Origin: an uncultured Flavobacteriales bacterium
Lineage (GTDB): Bacteria > Bacteroidota > Bacteroidia > Flavobacteriales_D > Parvicellaceae
Length of the DNA: 36,402 nt
Direction: 5' to 3'
NCBI GenBank assembly: GCA_943787725.1
Contig: CALSNM010000008.1
Span: 1-36,402, forward strand
In this document: positions 20,429-28,777 of the stretch, piece after piece
How positions within the stretch are numbered: position 1 is the stretch's first letter
Layout: every line of letters begins with the position of its first letter
Program-made: the position numbers and the translations under genes
The notes under the pieces: model-generated
The model's database searches: none
Seen by the model: only the letters and a program-made list of their open reading frames with translations
What the model was told of the DNA's origin: nothing

Positions 20429-22177
20429 ATGAAGAATATTACAAGAATTTTTGACGTCCCTTACTATCAACTTAACAATTTCCCTCAAGAGGTTTGTATC
20501 GCCGGAAAGGATACCGGCTCTTGGGTTACCTACTCCACGCAAGAGTACGTAGATCAAGCAAATTTAATAAGTAAAGGTCTTTTAAAAATGGGAATTAAGC
20601 CTGGAGATAAAATTGCCTTGATATCCAATAATAGACCGGAGTGGAATATTATGGATATTGGCATTTTACAAGTTGGAGCTATTGACGTACCGGTTTACCC
20701 TACTATTTCAGAAGATGATTATAAATTTATATTTAATGATGCAGAAATTAAAATTTGCATTGTTTCTGATGCTGATTTACTAAAGAAAATTGAAAATATA
20801 AAAAGCTCGGTTCCTTCTCTTAGTGAGATCTACACTTTCAATAAAGTTGATGGGGCTAAACATTGGACAGAAATTCTTGAAAATGGTAAAGACGGAAATG
20901 ATGAAGAAGTCCAAAAATTAAAAGATGGGATAAAAACTACCGATTTGGCTACACTCATTTACACATCTGGAACAACTGGAACCCCAAAGGGTGTTATGTT
21001 GTCGCATCAAAACTTAGTCGAAAATGCTAAAGGAAGTTTTCCAAGGTTACCCGTTACAAAAGACTCAATAGGTTTAAGTTTCTTACCTATCTGTCATGTT
21101 TATGAAAGAATGATTACGTATTTATACCAAATTTCTGGAGTTTCTCTTTACTACGCAGAATCTATAGATACTTTAGTTGATAACATTACTGAGCTAAGAC
21201 CCCATGTATTTACTGCGGTCCCGCGTTTATTGGAAAAAGTTTATGATAGTGTAATTACCAAAGGAACTGCTGGAGGTGGTGTAAAAGCGAAAATATTTTC
21301 TTGGGCTATTGGACTAACGGACACCTATGAATATGGAAAGCACCCAAGTTTCCAAAGAAAGCTTGCCGACAAATTAGTTTACAGTAAAATTAGAGAAAAA
21401 TTAGGTGGTAGAATATTAGCTATTGCCTCAGGTGCTGCAGCACTTCAACCAAGATTGGCTAGGTTTTATCATGCTATTGGTGTTCCAGTATTTGAAGGGT
21501 ATGGGCTAACAGAAACTTCTCCAGTTGTTTCGGTAAATGCATATGCCACTGGGGTGCAATTTGGATCAGTTGGAAAAAAACTGGATAATGTTGAAATTAA
21601 AATTGAAGAAGATGGTGAGATTTGTACCATGGGACCCTGCTTAATGATGGGCTATTACAAACGGCAAGATTTAACAGACGAGGTTATTGATAAAGACGGT
21701 TGGTTCCATACAGGAGACATCGGAACCCTTTCAGACGATGGATATTTAAAAATAACAGATAGGAAGAAAGAGATATTTAAAACATCTGGAGGAAAATATA
21801 TCGCTCCACAGGTAATGGAAAATAAATTCAAAGAATCTAGATTCATTGAACAAATAATGGTTATTGGCGAAAGCCAAAAAATGCCTGCAGCCTTTATTGT
21901 TCCTGCATTTGAATTTGTAACCGCATGGGCACAAGAAAAAGGTTTTTCGCTAAATTCAAATCAAGAATTAATTGAAAATCCAAAGGTAATTGCTAGAATC
22001 CAAGAAGAAATTGAGAAATACAACGCAAATTTTGGAAATTGGGAACAAATTAAAAAATTTGAATTACTTCCTGCTGAATTTACAGTTGAATCTGGAGAAC
22101 TAACACCTACGCTTAAGTTTAAAAGAAAAATCATTATGGCTAATTATCAATCTATATTTGATAAGATATATAATTAA
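20429..22177 (+). CDS. long-chain acyl-CoA synthetase (AMP-binding family)
   Basis: Activates fatty acids to acyl-CoA through an acyl-adenylate. 582 residues with the full motif set: P-loop YTSGTTGTPKGVMLSHQN near 173-190, FLPICHVYERM near 214-224, GYGLTETSPVVSVN near 358-371, GDIGTLSDDGYLKITDRKKE near 430-449, and the catalytic-lysine region near the C-terminus. The DRKKE and TSGGKYIAPQ stretches place it with long-chain synthetases of the FadD/FACL type. Frame intact, own promoter, own terminator. Confidence 0.93.
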   Translation: MKNITRIFDVPYYQLNNFPQEVCIAGKDTGSWVTYSTQEYVDQANLISKGLLKMGIKPGDKIALISNNRPEWNIMDIGILQVGAIDVPVYPTISEDDYKFIFNDAEIKICIVSDADLLKKIENIKSSVPSLSEIYTFNKVDGAKHWTEILENGKDGNDEEVQKLKDGIKTTDLATLIYTSGTTGTPKGVMLSHQNLVENAKGSFPRLPVTKDSIGLSFLPICHVYERMITYLYQISGVSLYYAESIDTLVDNITELRPHVFTAVPRLLEKVYDSVITKGTAGGGVKAKIFSWAIGLTDTYEYGKHPSFQRKLADKLVYSKIREKLGGRILAIASGAAALQPRLARFYHAIGVPVFEGYGLTETSPVVSVNAYATGVQFGSVGKKLDNVEIKIEEDGEICTMGPCLMMGYYKRQDLTDEVIDKDGWFHTGDIGTLSDDGYLKITDRKKEIFKTSGGKYIAPQVMENKFKESRFIEQIMVIGESQKMPAAFIVPAFEFVTAWAQEKGFSLNSNQELIENPKVIARIQEEIEKYNANFGNWEQIKKFELLPAEFTVESGELTPTLKFKRKIIMANYQSIFDKIYN

Positions 22178-22196
22178 TACGGTAGGTTATTAAATT

Positions 22197-22233
22197 AAAA
22201 AGCGTTGTTCACAAAAGGTTCAACGCTTTTTTT
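22197..22233 (+). terminator. intrinsic terminator after the acyl-CoA synthetase gene
   Basis: Stem AAAAAGCGTTG / CAACGCTTTTT with a 13-base loop and a T-rich tail (seven T in total). It starts 20 bases after the stop at 22177. Confidence 0.88.
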
Positions 22234-22254
22234 ATGTTTACTCGGTTCAAAAAC

Positions 22255-22262
22255 TACCTTTG
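22255..22262 (+). promoter_or_regulatory. candidate -7 element of the ABC-F gene
   Basis: TACCTTTG matches TAnnTTTG and ends five bases before the ATG at 22268. Lying just after the terminator of the upstream gene, it predicts a separate and leaderless or near-leaderless transcript. Confidence 0.5.
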
Positions 22263-22267
22263 CAGTC

Positions 22268-24130
22268 ATGAATTACTTATCAGTTGAAAACATCAGTAAA
22301 AATTACGCGGAAAAAATTCTTTTTGAGAAGATCTCTTTTGGACTAGACAAAGGCCAAAAGATTGCCTTGGTTGCAAAAAATGGTTCAGGTAAATCTACAT
22401 TATTAAACTGCCTAACCAGAAAAGATGTTCCGGATGAAGGCTCAATTGTTTATCGCAAGGAAATTACAGTTGGCTTTTTAGAACAGGAACAAAAATTTGA
22501 TAATTCCAAAACAGTTATTGAAACCATTTATGACACAGACAGTGAAAAAATAAAATTCTCAAAAGAATACGAAGAGCTTCTCTCCCAGCCTGAGAAGGCA
22601 GATAGAATGCAAGAGGTTTTTGAAAAACTAAGTGAACTAGATGCATGGGGTGTTCAAAGCTCCATAGATGAGATTTTATCAAAATTAAAATTACACGACC
22701 ATTACCAAACGGTTGGAAATATGTCGGGCGGACAAAAAAGAAGGTTAGCTATGGCTAAAATCTTCATTGAAGATCCAGATATTATCATTTTAGATGAGCC
22801 AACAAATCACCTTGACCTTGACATGATTGAGTGGTTAGAAAAATTTTTAGCTGCTAAAAACATTACCCTTTTCATGGTAACTCATGATCGTTACTTTTTA
22901 GAAAGAGTTTGTAATGAAATCCTAGAATTAGATGGAGGCGACTTACATCGCTACAAAGGAAATTATTCCTATTACTTGGATAAAAGAGCTGAAAGGTATG
23001 CCAATGCGCAAGCCAATATTGACAAAGCAAAAAACCTCTTCAGAAAGGAATTAGAATGGATGAGACGTCAACCTAAGGCGAGAGGGACCAAATCTAAAGC
23101 CAGAATAAGTGACTTTTATGAAACCGAAAAAATAGCGAAGACAAACATAAAAGAAGATCAAGTTGAAATTGAGGTAAGCATGGAAAGGCTTGGTAATAAA
23201 ATTCTAGAAATGCACAAGGTTTCAAAGGCTTATAGTGATAAAATCATATTGGATAAATTTGATTATATCTTTAAACGTAAAGAACGTGTTGGTCTTGTGG
23301 GAGCTAATGGTTCAGGGAAATCTACTTTTTTGAATATTATAACTGAAAAAGAACCTGTAGATAGTGGGAAAGTTGTTATTGGAGAAACCATAAGATATGG
23401 CTATTATACGCAAAAAGGCTTAGTTTTAAAGGAAGACAAAAGAGTCATTGATGTGATCAAAGACATAGGAGAATACCTTCCTATGAGTAATGGAAAAAAA
23501 TTGAGTGCTACTGGACTTTTGGAGCGTTTTTTATTTGACAATAGAATGCATTATCAATTTGTTTCAACATTGAGTGGAGGAGAAAGAAAGAGACTCTATC
23601 TAATCACTATATTGATGCAAAATCCAAATTTTTTATTAATGGATGAGCCTACCAATGATTTGGATATTTTCACTATTCAAATTTTGGAAGATTATCTACT
23701 TTCTTTTGGAGGTTGTTTAATTATCGTTTCTCATGATAGATATTTTATGGATAAAATTGCTGATCACTTATTTGTAATGAATGGCGATGGCACTGTTAAT
23801 GATATTCTTGGTAATTACACCAAATACAGAGAATTTAAAAGAGAAAAGAAAAGTCTCGGAAAGAAAATCCAAACGCAAAACGAAAAACCAACTGTAAAAG
23901 TTGAAAAAGAAAAAACTAAGTTAACTCACAAAGAAAGAATAGAATTTAATAATCTGGAGAAGGAAATAGCAGAGCTAGAGGCCAGAAAAAACAAACTCTC
24001 GGAGGAATTGAACAAAGGAGACCTCCCCTATTCTGAAATTGAGAAAATTTCAAATGAACTGACAGAAACAGTAAATGCAATAGATACTAAATCAGAAAGA
24101 TGGATGGAATTAGCAGATTTCGCTGATTAA
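22268..24130 (+). CDS. ABC-F family ATPase (Uup-like)
   Basis: Soluble tandem ABC ATPase without membrane domains, of the type that acts on ribosomes. 620 residues. First ABC: Walker A AKNGSGKST near 37-45 (Ala in place of the first Gly), signature MSGGQKRRLAMA, Walker B IIILDEPTNHLDLD. Linker with RRQPKARGTKSKARI. Second ABC: GANGSGKST, LSGGERKRLYL, LLMDEPTNDLDI. A lysine-rich C-terminal coiled coil at about 555-615 (IEFNNLEKEIAELEARKNKL) is typical of Uup. The start at 22268 is chosen because the longer frame from 22205 would begin inside the terminator hairpin. Confidence 0.92.
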   Translation: MNYLSVENISKNYAEKILFEKISFGLDKGQKIALVAKNGSGKSTLLNCLTRKDVPDEGSIVYRKEITVGFLEQEQKFDNSKTVIETIYDTDSEKIKFSKEYEELLSQPEKADRMQEVFEKLSELDAWGVQSSIDEILSKLKLHDHYQTVGNMSGGQKRRLAMAKIFIEDPDIIILDEPTNHLDLDMIEWLEKFLAAKNITLFMVTHDRYFLERVCNEILELDGGDLHRYKGNYSYYLDKRAERYANAQANIDKAKNLFRKELEWMRRQPKARGTKSKARISDFYETEKIAKTNIKEDQVEIEVSMERLGNKILEMHKVSKAYSDKIILDKFDYIFKRKERVGLVGANGSGKSTFLNIITEKEPVDSGKVVIGETIRYGYYTQKGLVLKEDKRVIDVIKDIGEYLPMSNGKKLSATGLLERFLFDNRMHYQFVSTLSGGERKRLYLITILMQNPNFLLMDEPTNDLDIFTIQILEDYLLSFGGCLIIVSHDRYFMDKIADHLFVMNGDGTVNDILGNYTKYREFKREKKSLGKKIQTQNEKPTVKVEKEKTKLTHKERIEFNNLEKEIAELEARKNKLSEELNKGDLPYSEIEKISNELTETVNAIDTKSERWMELADFAD

Positions 24131-24154
24131 ATACCGATTATCCGTAATCAATTC

Positions 24155-24643
24155 TTATTTGAAATTATTATATTGTAAAGGAACGCCAAAATTTTCGCTT
24201 TTACAATGAGCAATAACATTTTGCAAATCATCTAATTTTTTTCCAACTACTCTTAATTGATCGTCCATAATGGAAGCTTGAACTTTGTACTTTGTTGTTT
24301 TTATACTCTTTACTATCTTCTTTGCAGTATCTCTATCAATTCCCTGTTTAATTAAAATATCCTTCTTAACCATTTTGCCAGCTGCATATAGCTCTTTTCC
24401 CATATCCATATAATCCGGTGATATCTTATTTTTTACCAATTGTCCAATAATTACACCTTCAACTTGCCCCATCCTCATATCGTTATCCGTAACAATATGA
24501 ATTTGATTCGTTTTTTTATCTAGATCAATTGTGGTATCCGAACCTTTAAAATCATAACGGTTTTGAATTTCTCTTTTTACAGAATTAATTGCATTGTCTA
24601 GACTTTGTCCGTCAACTTTACTAACTATATCAAATGAAGCCAT
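24155..24643 (-). CDS. YajQ family protein (UPF0234)
   Basis: Cytoplasmic protein of 162 residues, the normal length, beginning MASFDIVSKVDGQSLDNAIN and containing EIQNRYDFKGSDTTI, GKELYAAGKMVKKDILIKQGID and the C-terminal FGVPLQYNNFK, all diagnostic of YajQ. Some members bind cyclic-di-GMP; others are only known as nucleotide-binding proteins. Convergent with the ABC-F gene (24 bp apart, no clear terminator) and divergent from the VanX-like gene. Confidence 0.93.
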   Translation of the reverse strand: MASFDIVSKVDGQSLDNAINSVKREIQNRYDFKGSDTTIDLDKKTNQIHIVTDNDMRMGQVEGVIIGQLVKNKISPDYMDMGKELYAAGKMVKKDILIKQGIDRDTAKKIVKSIKTTKYKVQASIMDDQLRVVGKKLDDLQNVIAHCKSENFGVPLQYNNFK

Positions 24644-24667
24644 TCATCAGTTTTTATTGTTATTATC

Positions 24668-24675
24668 CAAATATA
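24668..24675 (-). promoter_or_regulatory. candidate -7 element of yajQ
   Basis: On the minus strand TATATTTG matches TAnnTTTG, 24 bases upstream of the ATG at 24643. No clear -33 box. Confidence 0.45.
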
Positions 24676-24732
24676 CGCTATGAGTAGAAAATAAAAAAGT
24701 AGGATTCAATTTGTTTTTCTACTTTTACAAGA

Positions 24733-25545
24733 ATGGATAAAGGAAACTATATACTCCTAATGTTTTTATTTTCGGGCATTTTATTACAATGTACTTCGGA
24801 ATTGATGGATGAAAATGCAATATCATCTCCGATCATTTCAATAGATACTGTTAAAATAGACTCAGTTGCTCCAATTCAGAAAACTATAATAAAAGAGCCT
24901 TCTTGTTTATTAGATGAGTATCTTGTTAACCAAGGATTGATTAATATTCAGAGTCTCGATTCTTCAATCTTAGTTGATTTAAAATATTCAACAACAGACA
25001 ACTTTATGAAAACAAACATGTATGGTTGCTTAACAAATTGCTACTTACAACCAGACATTGCAGACAGATTAAAGCTTTGTCAAGAATATCTTAAAAAGAA
25101 AGATTCTACTCTTACTTTACTAATTTATGATGGTGTGCGACCACGAAGTGTACAACAATACATGTGGGATTTACTAGACATGCCTATAAATGAGAAAACT
25201 AAATTTGTTTCAAATCCAAAAAAAGGATCGTTGCATAATTTTGGAGCTGCGGTGGATATTACTTTGGCCAATGCTCTTTCAGAAGAAGCTTTAGATATGG
25301 GAACTGATTTTGATCATTTTGGAATACTCGCATGGCCTATAAAAGAAAAACAAATGTTGGAAGACAGTTTACTTACGAAACAACAGATTGATAATCGAAA
25401 ACTTTTAAGAAGGTCTATGCGTGCTGGAAGGTTTTTTAACATTCAAACAGAATGGTGGCATTTTAATGCGTGTTATAGAGACTCTGCTTATATCAAATAC
25501 AAAATAATCGAAGGCTTGCCTGCAAATGACTCAATAAACTTATAG
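24733..25545 (+). CDS. VanX-like D-alanyl-D-alanine dipeptidase lipoprotein
   Basis: Zinc-dependent M15D peptidase of 270 residues predicted to act outside the inner membrane. N-terminal lipobox (LMFLFSGILLQC) makes it a lipoprotein. The catalytic core has LVDLKYSTTDNF near 78-89, YDGVRPRSVQQYMW near 136-149, the metal site SLHNFGAAVDIT near 165-176 (H and D ligands) and EWWHF near 238-242 (catalytic Glu and third His ligand). In non-resistant bacteria, homologues recycle D-Ala-D-Ala from cell wall. A -7-like TACTTTTA ends five bases before the ATG. The frame is intact. Confidence 0.88.
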   Translation: MDKGNYILLMFLFSGILLQCTSELMDENAISSPIISIDTVKIDSVAPIQKTIIKEPSCLLDEYLVNQGLINIQSLDSSILVDLKYSTTDNFMKTNMYGCLTNCYLQPDIADRLKLCQEYLKKKDSTLTLLIYDGVRPRSVQQYMWDLLDMPINEKTKFVSNPKKGSLHNFGAAVDITLANALSEEALDMGTDFDHFGILAWPIKEKQMLEDSLLTKQQIDNRKLLRRSMRAGRFFNIQTEWWHFNACYRDSAYIKYKIIEGLPANDSINL

Positions 25546-25601
25546 AATTAATTTGTACCCTTTTGAAAAAAAGGAATTGTCATGATATAAAACAAAATAT
25601 C

Positions 25602-26090
25602 ATGAAACAGTATAAATTCTATTTATCATTATTAACCGCATTAGTTTTTTTGTCTTTAAACGCTAAACCGCAAGAACAAGTGCAAGTTGCTTATGGAGAA
25701 TCTATAGAAAACATTATTTTAAATGTAGATAAGCTCTTAAAGGATTCTCTAAATTCTGAAATCGTATTTGACAAATCTTTTAAAGATGAGTGTCAACGGT
25801 GGTTAAGTGCGAAGATGACGACAGACAATCCTGGCGGAAGGGTTGGAATAACTCCAAGTGGAGAAGTTACAAGTCCAACTGGTGTAGCTCATATGTATTC
25901 TAGATTTATTAGCAATGATGGATTACATATAGATTTAATTTTAAAAGGAATTGGAAACAAAATCAAACAAATAAAATCTAAAAATTTTGCTTATCATGTA
26001 GGAACTGATATTGATGGGCTTCCAGAAAAATACTATGCTATGGCTTATCAAAAAGATGGAATATCCTATTTTGCGTATTGCTTTAATTAA
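25602..26090 (+). CDS. secreted protein of unknown function
   Basis: 162 residues from the ATG at 25602, which opens on a signal peptide (FYLSLLTALVFLSLNAKPQ); an upstream in-frame start (25563) only adds a non-hydrophobic extension. The mature part has ECQRWLSAKMTTDNPGGRVG near residues 58-77 and ends YQKDGISYFAYCFN. The helix-then-strand layout and the final aromatic strand vaguely resemble CAP/SCP proteins, but I cannot confirm this. It follows the VanX-like gene by 56 bases on the same strand and may be cotranscribed. Confidence 0.65.
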   Translation: MKQYKFYLSLLTALVFLSLNAKPQEQVQVAYGESIENIILNVDKLLKDSLNSEIVFDKSFKDECQRWLSAKMTTDNPGGRVGITPSGEVTSPTGVAHMYSRFISNDGLHIDLILKGIGNKIKQIKSKNFAYHVGTDIDGLPEKYYAMAYQKDGISYFAYCFN

Positions 26091-26263
26091 TAATGTTCAA
26101 ATCAATAATACCTACCTTGATTATATTTGTATTTCTTTAAGAATAAAACTGAACGGATCTTATCAGAAATTATAGACAATGCCTTACATCCATCTCATGT
26201 CATAAAAACAGAAGCTTGAAACTATCATAAAATTTAAAAGCTTTTTTATTGCCCTCAAAATCG

Positions 26264-26271
26264 TATTTTCG
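26264..26271 (+). promoter_or_regulatory. candidate -7 element of the ribD operon
   Basis: TATTTTCG is one base off the consensus TAnnTTTG and ends five bases before the ribD ATG at 26277, the same spacing as at the ftsB-like and ABC-F genes. Confidence 0.35.
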
Positions 26272-26276
26272 CATGT

Positions 26277-27308
26277 ATGAGGCACGAAGTATATATGCAG
26301 CGATGTATTGAGCTAGCACAAAATGGAGCTGGTAACGTGTCGCCGAATCCTATGGTTGGTGCAGTTGTAGTTCATGACAATAAGATAATAGGTGAAGGAT
26401 ACCATCAACTTTATGGTGAAGCACATGCCGAAGTGAATGCAATAAATGCGGTTAAAGACAAGTCACTTCTTTCTAAGGCTACAATTTACGTTTCATTAGA
26501 ACCGTGTGTCCATTTTGGTAAAACTCCGCCTTGTAGCGACTTGATAATTGAATCGAAAATTCCCAATGCGGTAATCGGTTGCAGAGACTCATACACGGAG
26601 GTTGATGGCAAAGGAATTGAAAAACTGCGAAAAGCTGGTGTCAATGTAATATTTGGAGTGCTTGAAAAAGATTGTCTTGCCTTCAACAAGCGTTTCTTCA
26701 CTTTTCATGAAAAGAAACGACCTTACATTATTCTAAAATGGGCACAATCTCAGGATGGGTTTATGGACAAAAAAAGAACAGATACTTGCCCTACTATAAA
26801 TTGGATTACCCATCCCAACACTAAACAATTAACTCACCAATGGAGAAGTGAAGAGGATGCTATACTAATTGGAAAAAACACAGCAATTAATGATAATCCA
26901 GAGTTAACGACAAGAGTAGTTGATGGGAAAAACCCTATTAGAATAGTTATTGATAAAAAATTGGAACTGGCGAAAGACCTTAAAATATTCAATTCTGCAG
27001 CGAAAACTATTATTCTTAACGAATTAAAAAATGAAGAAAATGACTCAATTTTGCATAAAAAAGTCACTTTTGATTCGTTTTTTGATGATTTATGGTCAAT
27101 TTGCACCGAAAATGATATTATTTCATTAATTGTCGAAGGTGGCCCTTTTACCTTAAATCAGTTTCTTGAAAATGATTTATGGGATGAAGCTAGAGTTTTA
27201 ACCGGAAAGTCTTTCTTTGCGAAAGGAGTTAAAGCCCCACAATTAAATATTAAACCCGCTGAAAAGTTTACATTTGGCAAGGACGAAATCACTTATTATA
27301 CTCAATGA
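26277..27308 (+). CDS. ribD: bifunctional riboflavin-biosynthesis deaminase/reductase
   Basis: Two consecutive steps of riboflavin synthesis: deamination of the pyrimidine intermediate, then NADPH-dependent reduction of its ribose. 343 residues. Deaminase domain at about 1-145 with the zinc site HAEVNAI near 50-56 and SLEPCVHFGKTPPC near 75-88. Reductase domain at about 150-343 with KWAQSQDGFMD, GKNTAINDNPELTTR and LIVEGGPFTLNQFL. The 4-base ATGA overlap with the next gene implies translational coupling. No FMN riboswitch is apparent upstream. Confidence 0.95.
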   Translation: MRHEVYMQRCIELAQNGAGNVSPNPMVGAVVVHDNKIIGEGYHQLYGEAHAEVNAINAVKDKSLLSKATIYVSLEPCVHFGKTPPCSDLIIESKIPNAVIGCRDSYTEVDGKGIEKLRKAGVNVIFGVLEKDCLAFNKRFFTFHEKKRPYIILKWAQSQDGFMDKKRTDTCPTINWITHPNTKQLTHQWRSEEDAILIGKNTAINDNPELTTRVVDGKNPIRIVIDKKLELAKDLKIFNSAAKTIILNELKNEENDSILHKKVTFDSFFDDLWSICTENDIISLIVEGGPFTLNQFLENDLWDEARVLTGKSFFAKGVKAPQLNIKPAEKFTFGKDEITYYTQ

Positions 27309-28183
27309 TCTACGTAATATTAACAATACTGGTATTCAATCTTTTGATTATTATCTTTAAACTTTTCGCAAGATTTAAAGTAGACAACCTTCAGGCACTT
27401 ATTGTAAATTACATTACTGCGGGAACTATTGGTTTTATTTTATCAGAGAAGTCAATTAACCTGCAGCACATCCTTTCTGCTCCATGGTTTTATCATGCTA
27501 TGGCAATCGGCTTTTTGTTCATTATTGTCTTTAATTTTTATGCCTTCGGAACGCAAAAAGTAGGTATTGCTGTTACTACTGTTGCGAATAAAATGTCCTT
27601 GGTAATTCCTGTTGCAGCCGCCTTAATCCTTTACCCAGAAGATCAAATTTCCATAGAAAAAATTATCGGTTTTGTATTCGCTTTGATTGGAATTTATTTG
27701 GCCTCAACAAAAGGAGGTAAACTCAATTTTAACATTAAGTATCTTTGGTTAATTATTTTAGTTTTTGTTGGCCAAGGAATAGCAGATGCCATTTTTAATG
27801 ATTCAAAAACAATGCTTAATCCAGGAGAAGACATGCTATACTTTATTGTTCTTTTCTTTATGGCATCTATCAGTGGAGTACTCATCCTTTTAGGAAAATC
27901 GGCAGCATCCCCTCCGAAATTTGAATTAAAGAATATACTTTGGGGAGTAATTCTAGGTGTTCCCAATTTTTTTTCCTTATTATTTATGCTTAAAGCACTT
28001 AGCGCTCCTGGCCTAGAAGCTTCTGTCGTATTCCCAATGGTTAGCATGGGAGTTGTTGTATTATCATCTATCATTGGAATTATTCTTTACAAAGAAAAGC
28101 TAACCAGAGGAAACTGGATTGGGATATTATTTGCTTGTGGTGCAATAGCTATTTTTAGTTTCGGACATTATATATTTGGATGA
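27305..28183 (+). CDS. EamA/DMT-superfamily transporter
   Basis: Integral membrane protein of 292 residues with about ten helices in two EamA repeats (first: residues 1-135, ending FVFALIGIYLAS; second: 148-292, ending GILFACGAIAIFSFGHYIFG). The position between ribD and the YigZ gene, overlapping both by four bases, shows tight coupling. The substrate cannot be read from the sequence; a role in flavin or precursor transport is only a guess from the operon. Confidence 0.85.
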   Translation: MIYVILTILVFNLLIIIFKLFARFKVDNLQALIVNYITAGTIGFILSEKSINLQHILSAPWFYHAMAIGFLFIIVFNFYAFGTQKVGIAVTTVANKMSLVIPVAAALILYPEDQISIEKIIGFVFALIGIYLASTKGGKLNFNIKYLWLIILVFVGQGIADAIFNDSKTMLNPGEDMLYFIVLFFMASISGVLILLGKSAASPPKFELKNILWGVILGVPNFFSLLFMLKALSAPGLEASVVFPMVSMGVVVLSSIIGIILYKEKLTRGNWIGILFACGAIAIFSFGHYIFG

Positions 28184-28776
28184 ATTCCTTCAAAACAATC
28201 AAAGTTCCTTCGGAAGGAATTTATAAGGAAAAGGGAAGCAAATTTATTTCTTTTGCTATTCCAATAAATTCAGAAATTCAATTCAAAAAAAGTCTTGCTG
28301 AAATTAAAAAAAAATATCACGATGCAGGACATCATTGCTATGCATTCAGCATTGCCCCAGAAGGGAAACTATACCGCTACAGTGATGATGGAGAACCCAA
28401 TAACTCTGCAGGAAAACCCATATATGGACAACTGTTATCGTTTGGAGTTAAAAATATTACTATTATCGTTATTCGTTATTTTGGAGGAACTAAATTAGGT
28501 GTAGGTGGCTTAATTACAGCCTATAAAGAGGCTGCTAAAGATGCTCTTAACAATGCCACAATTATCGAACAAGAAGTTACTGAATCCCTAAGTATAAGTT
28601 TTAAATACGAAACTATGAATAGTATAATGGGATTAGTAAAAACATTTGAGTTAGAAATTGTAGAACAACAATTTGAGCTAGACTGTATAATAAAGCTAAA
28701 TTGCCCTAAACGAAATAAGCTCCAACTTGAAGAAAAATTGAAGCTTATTCAAAATATCAACTTTAAATTTAAGTAA
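28180..28776 (+). CDS. YigZ/IMPACT family protein (UPF0029)
   Basis: 198 residues with the family core HCYAFSIAPEGKLYRYSDDG near 47-66, EPNNSAGKPIYGQLLSFG and RYFGGTKLGVGGLITAYKEA near 97-116. The N-terminal domain resembles IMPACT; the molecular role in bacteria is poorly defined. It overlaps the transporter gene by four bases and ends one base before the convergent T9SS gene, leaving no room for a separate terminator. Confidence 0.92.
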   Translation: MNSFKTIKVPSEGIYKEKGSKFISFAIPINSEIQFKKSLAEIKKKYHDAGHHCYAFSIAPEGKLYRYSDDGEPNNSAGKPIYGQLLSFGVKNITIIVIRYFGGTKLGVGGLITAYKEAAKDALNNATIIEQEVTESLSISFKYETMNSIMGLVKTFELEIVEQQFELDCIIKLNCPKRNKLQLEEKLKLIQNINFKFK

Positions 28777-28777
28777 C

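Noticed and set aside
22205..22267. Longer start of the ABC-F gene at 22205
   Set aside because: It lies inside the terminator hairpin of the upstream gene, and the encoded 21 residues are not part of the family; a -7 box sits right before the ATG at 22268.
26091..26276. FMN riboswitch before ribD
   Set aside because: None of the conserved RFN-element blocks can be seen, and a -7 box lies five bases before the ATG, leaving no room for a leader.
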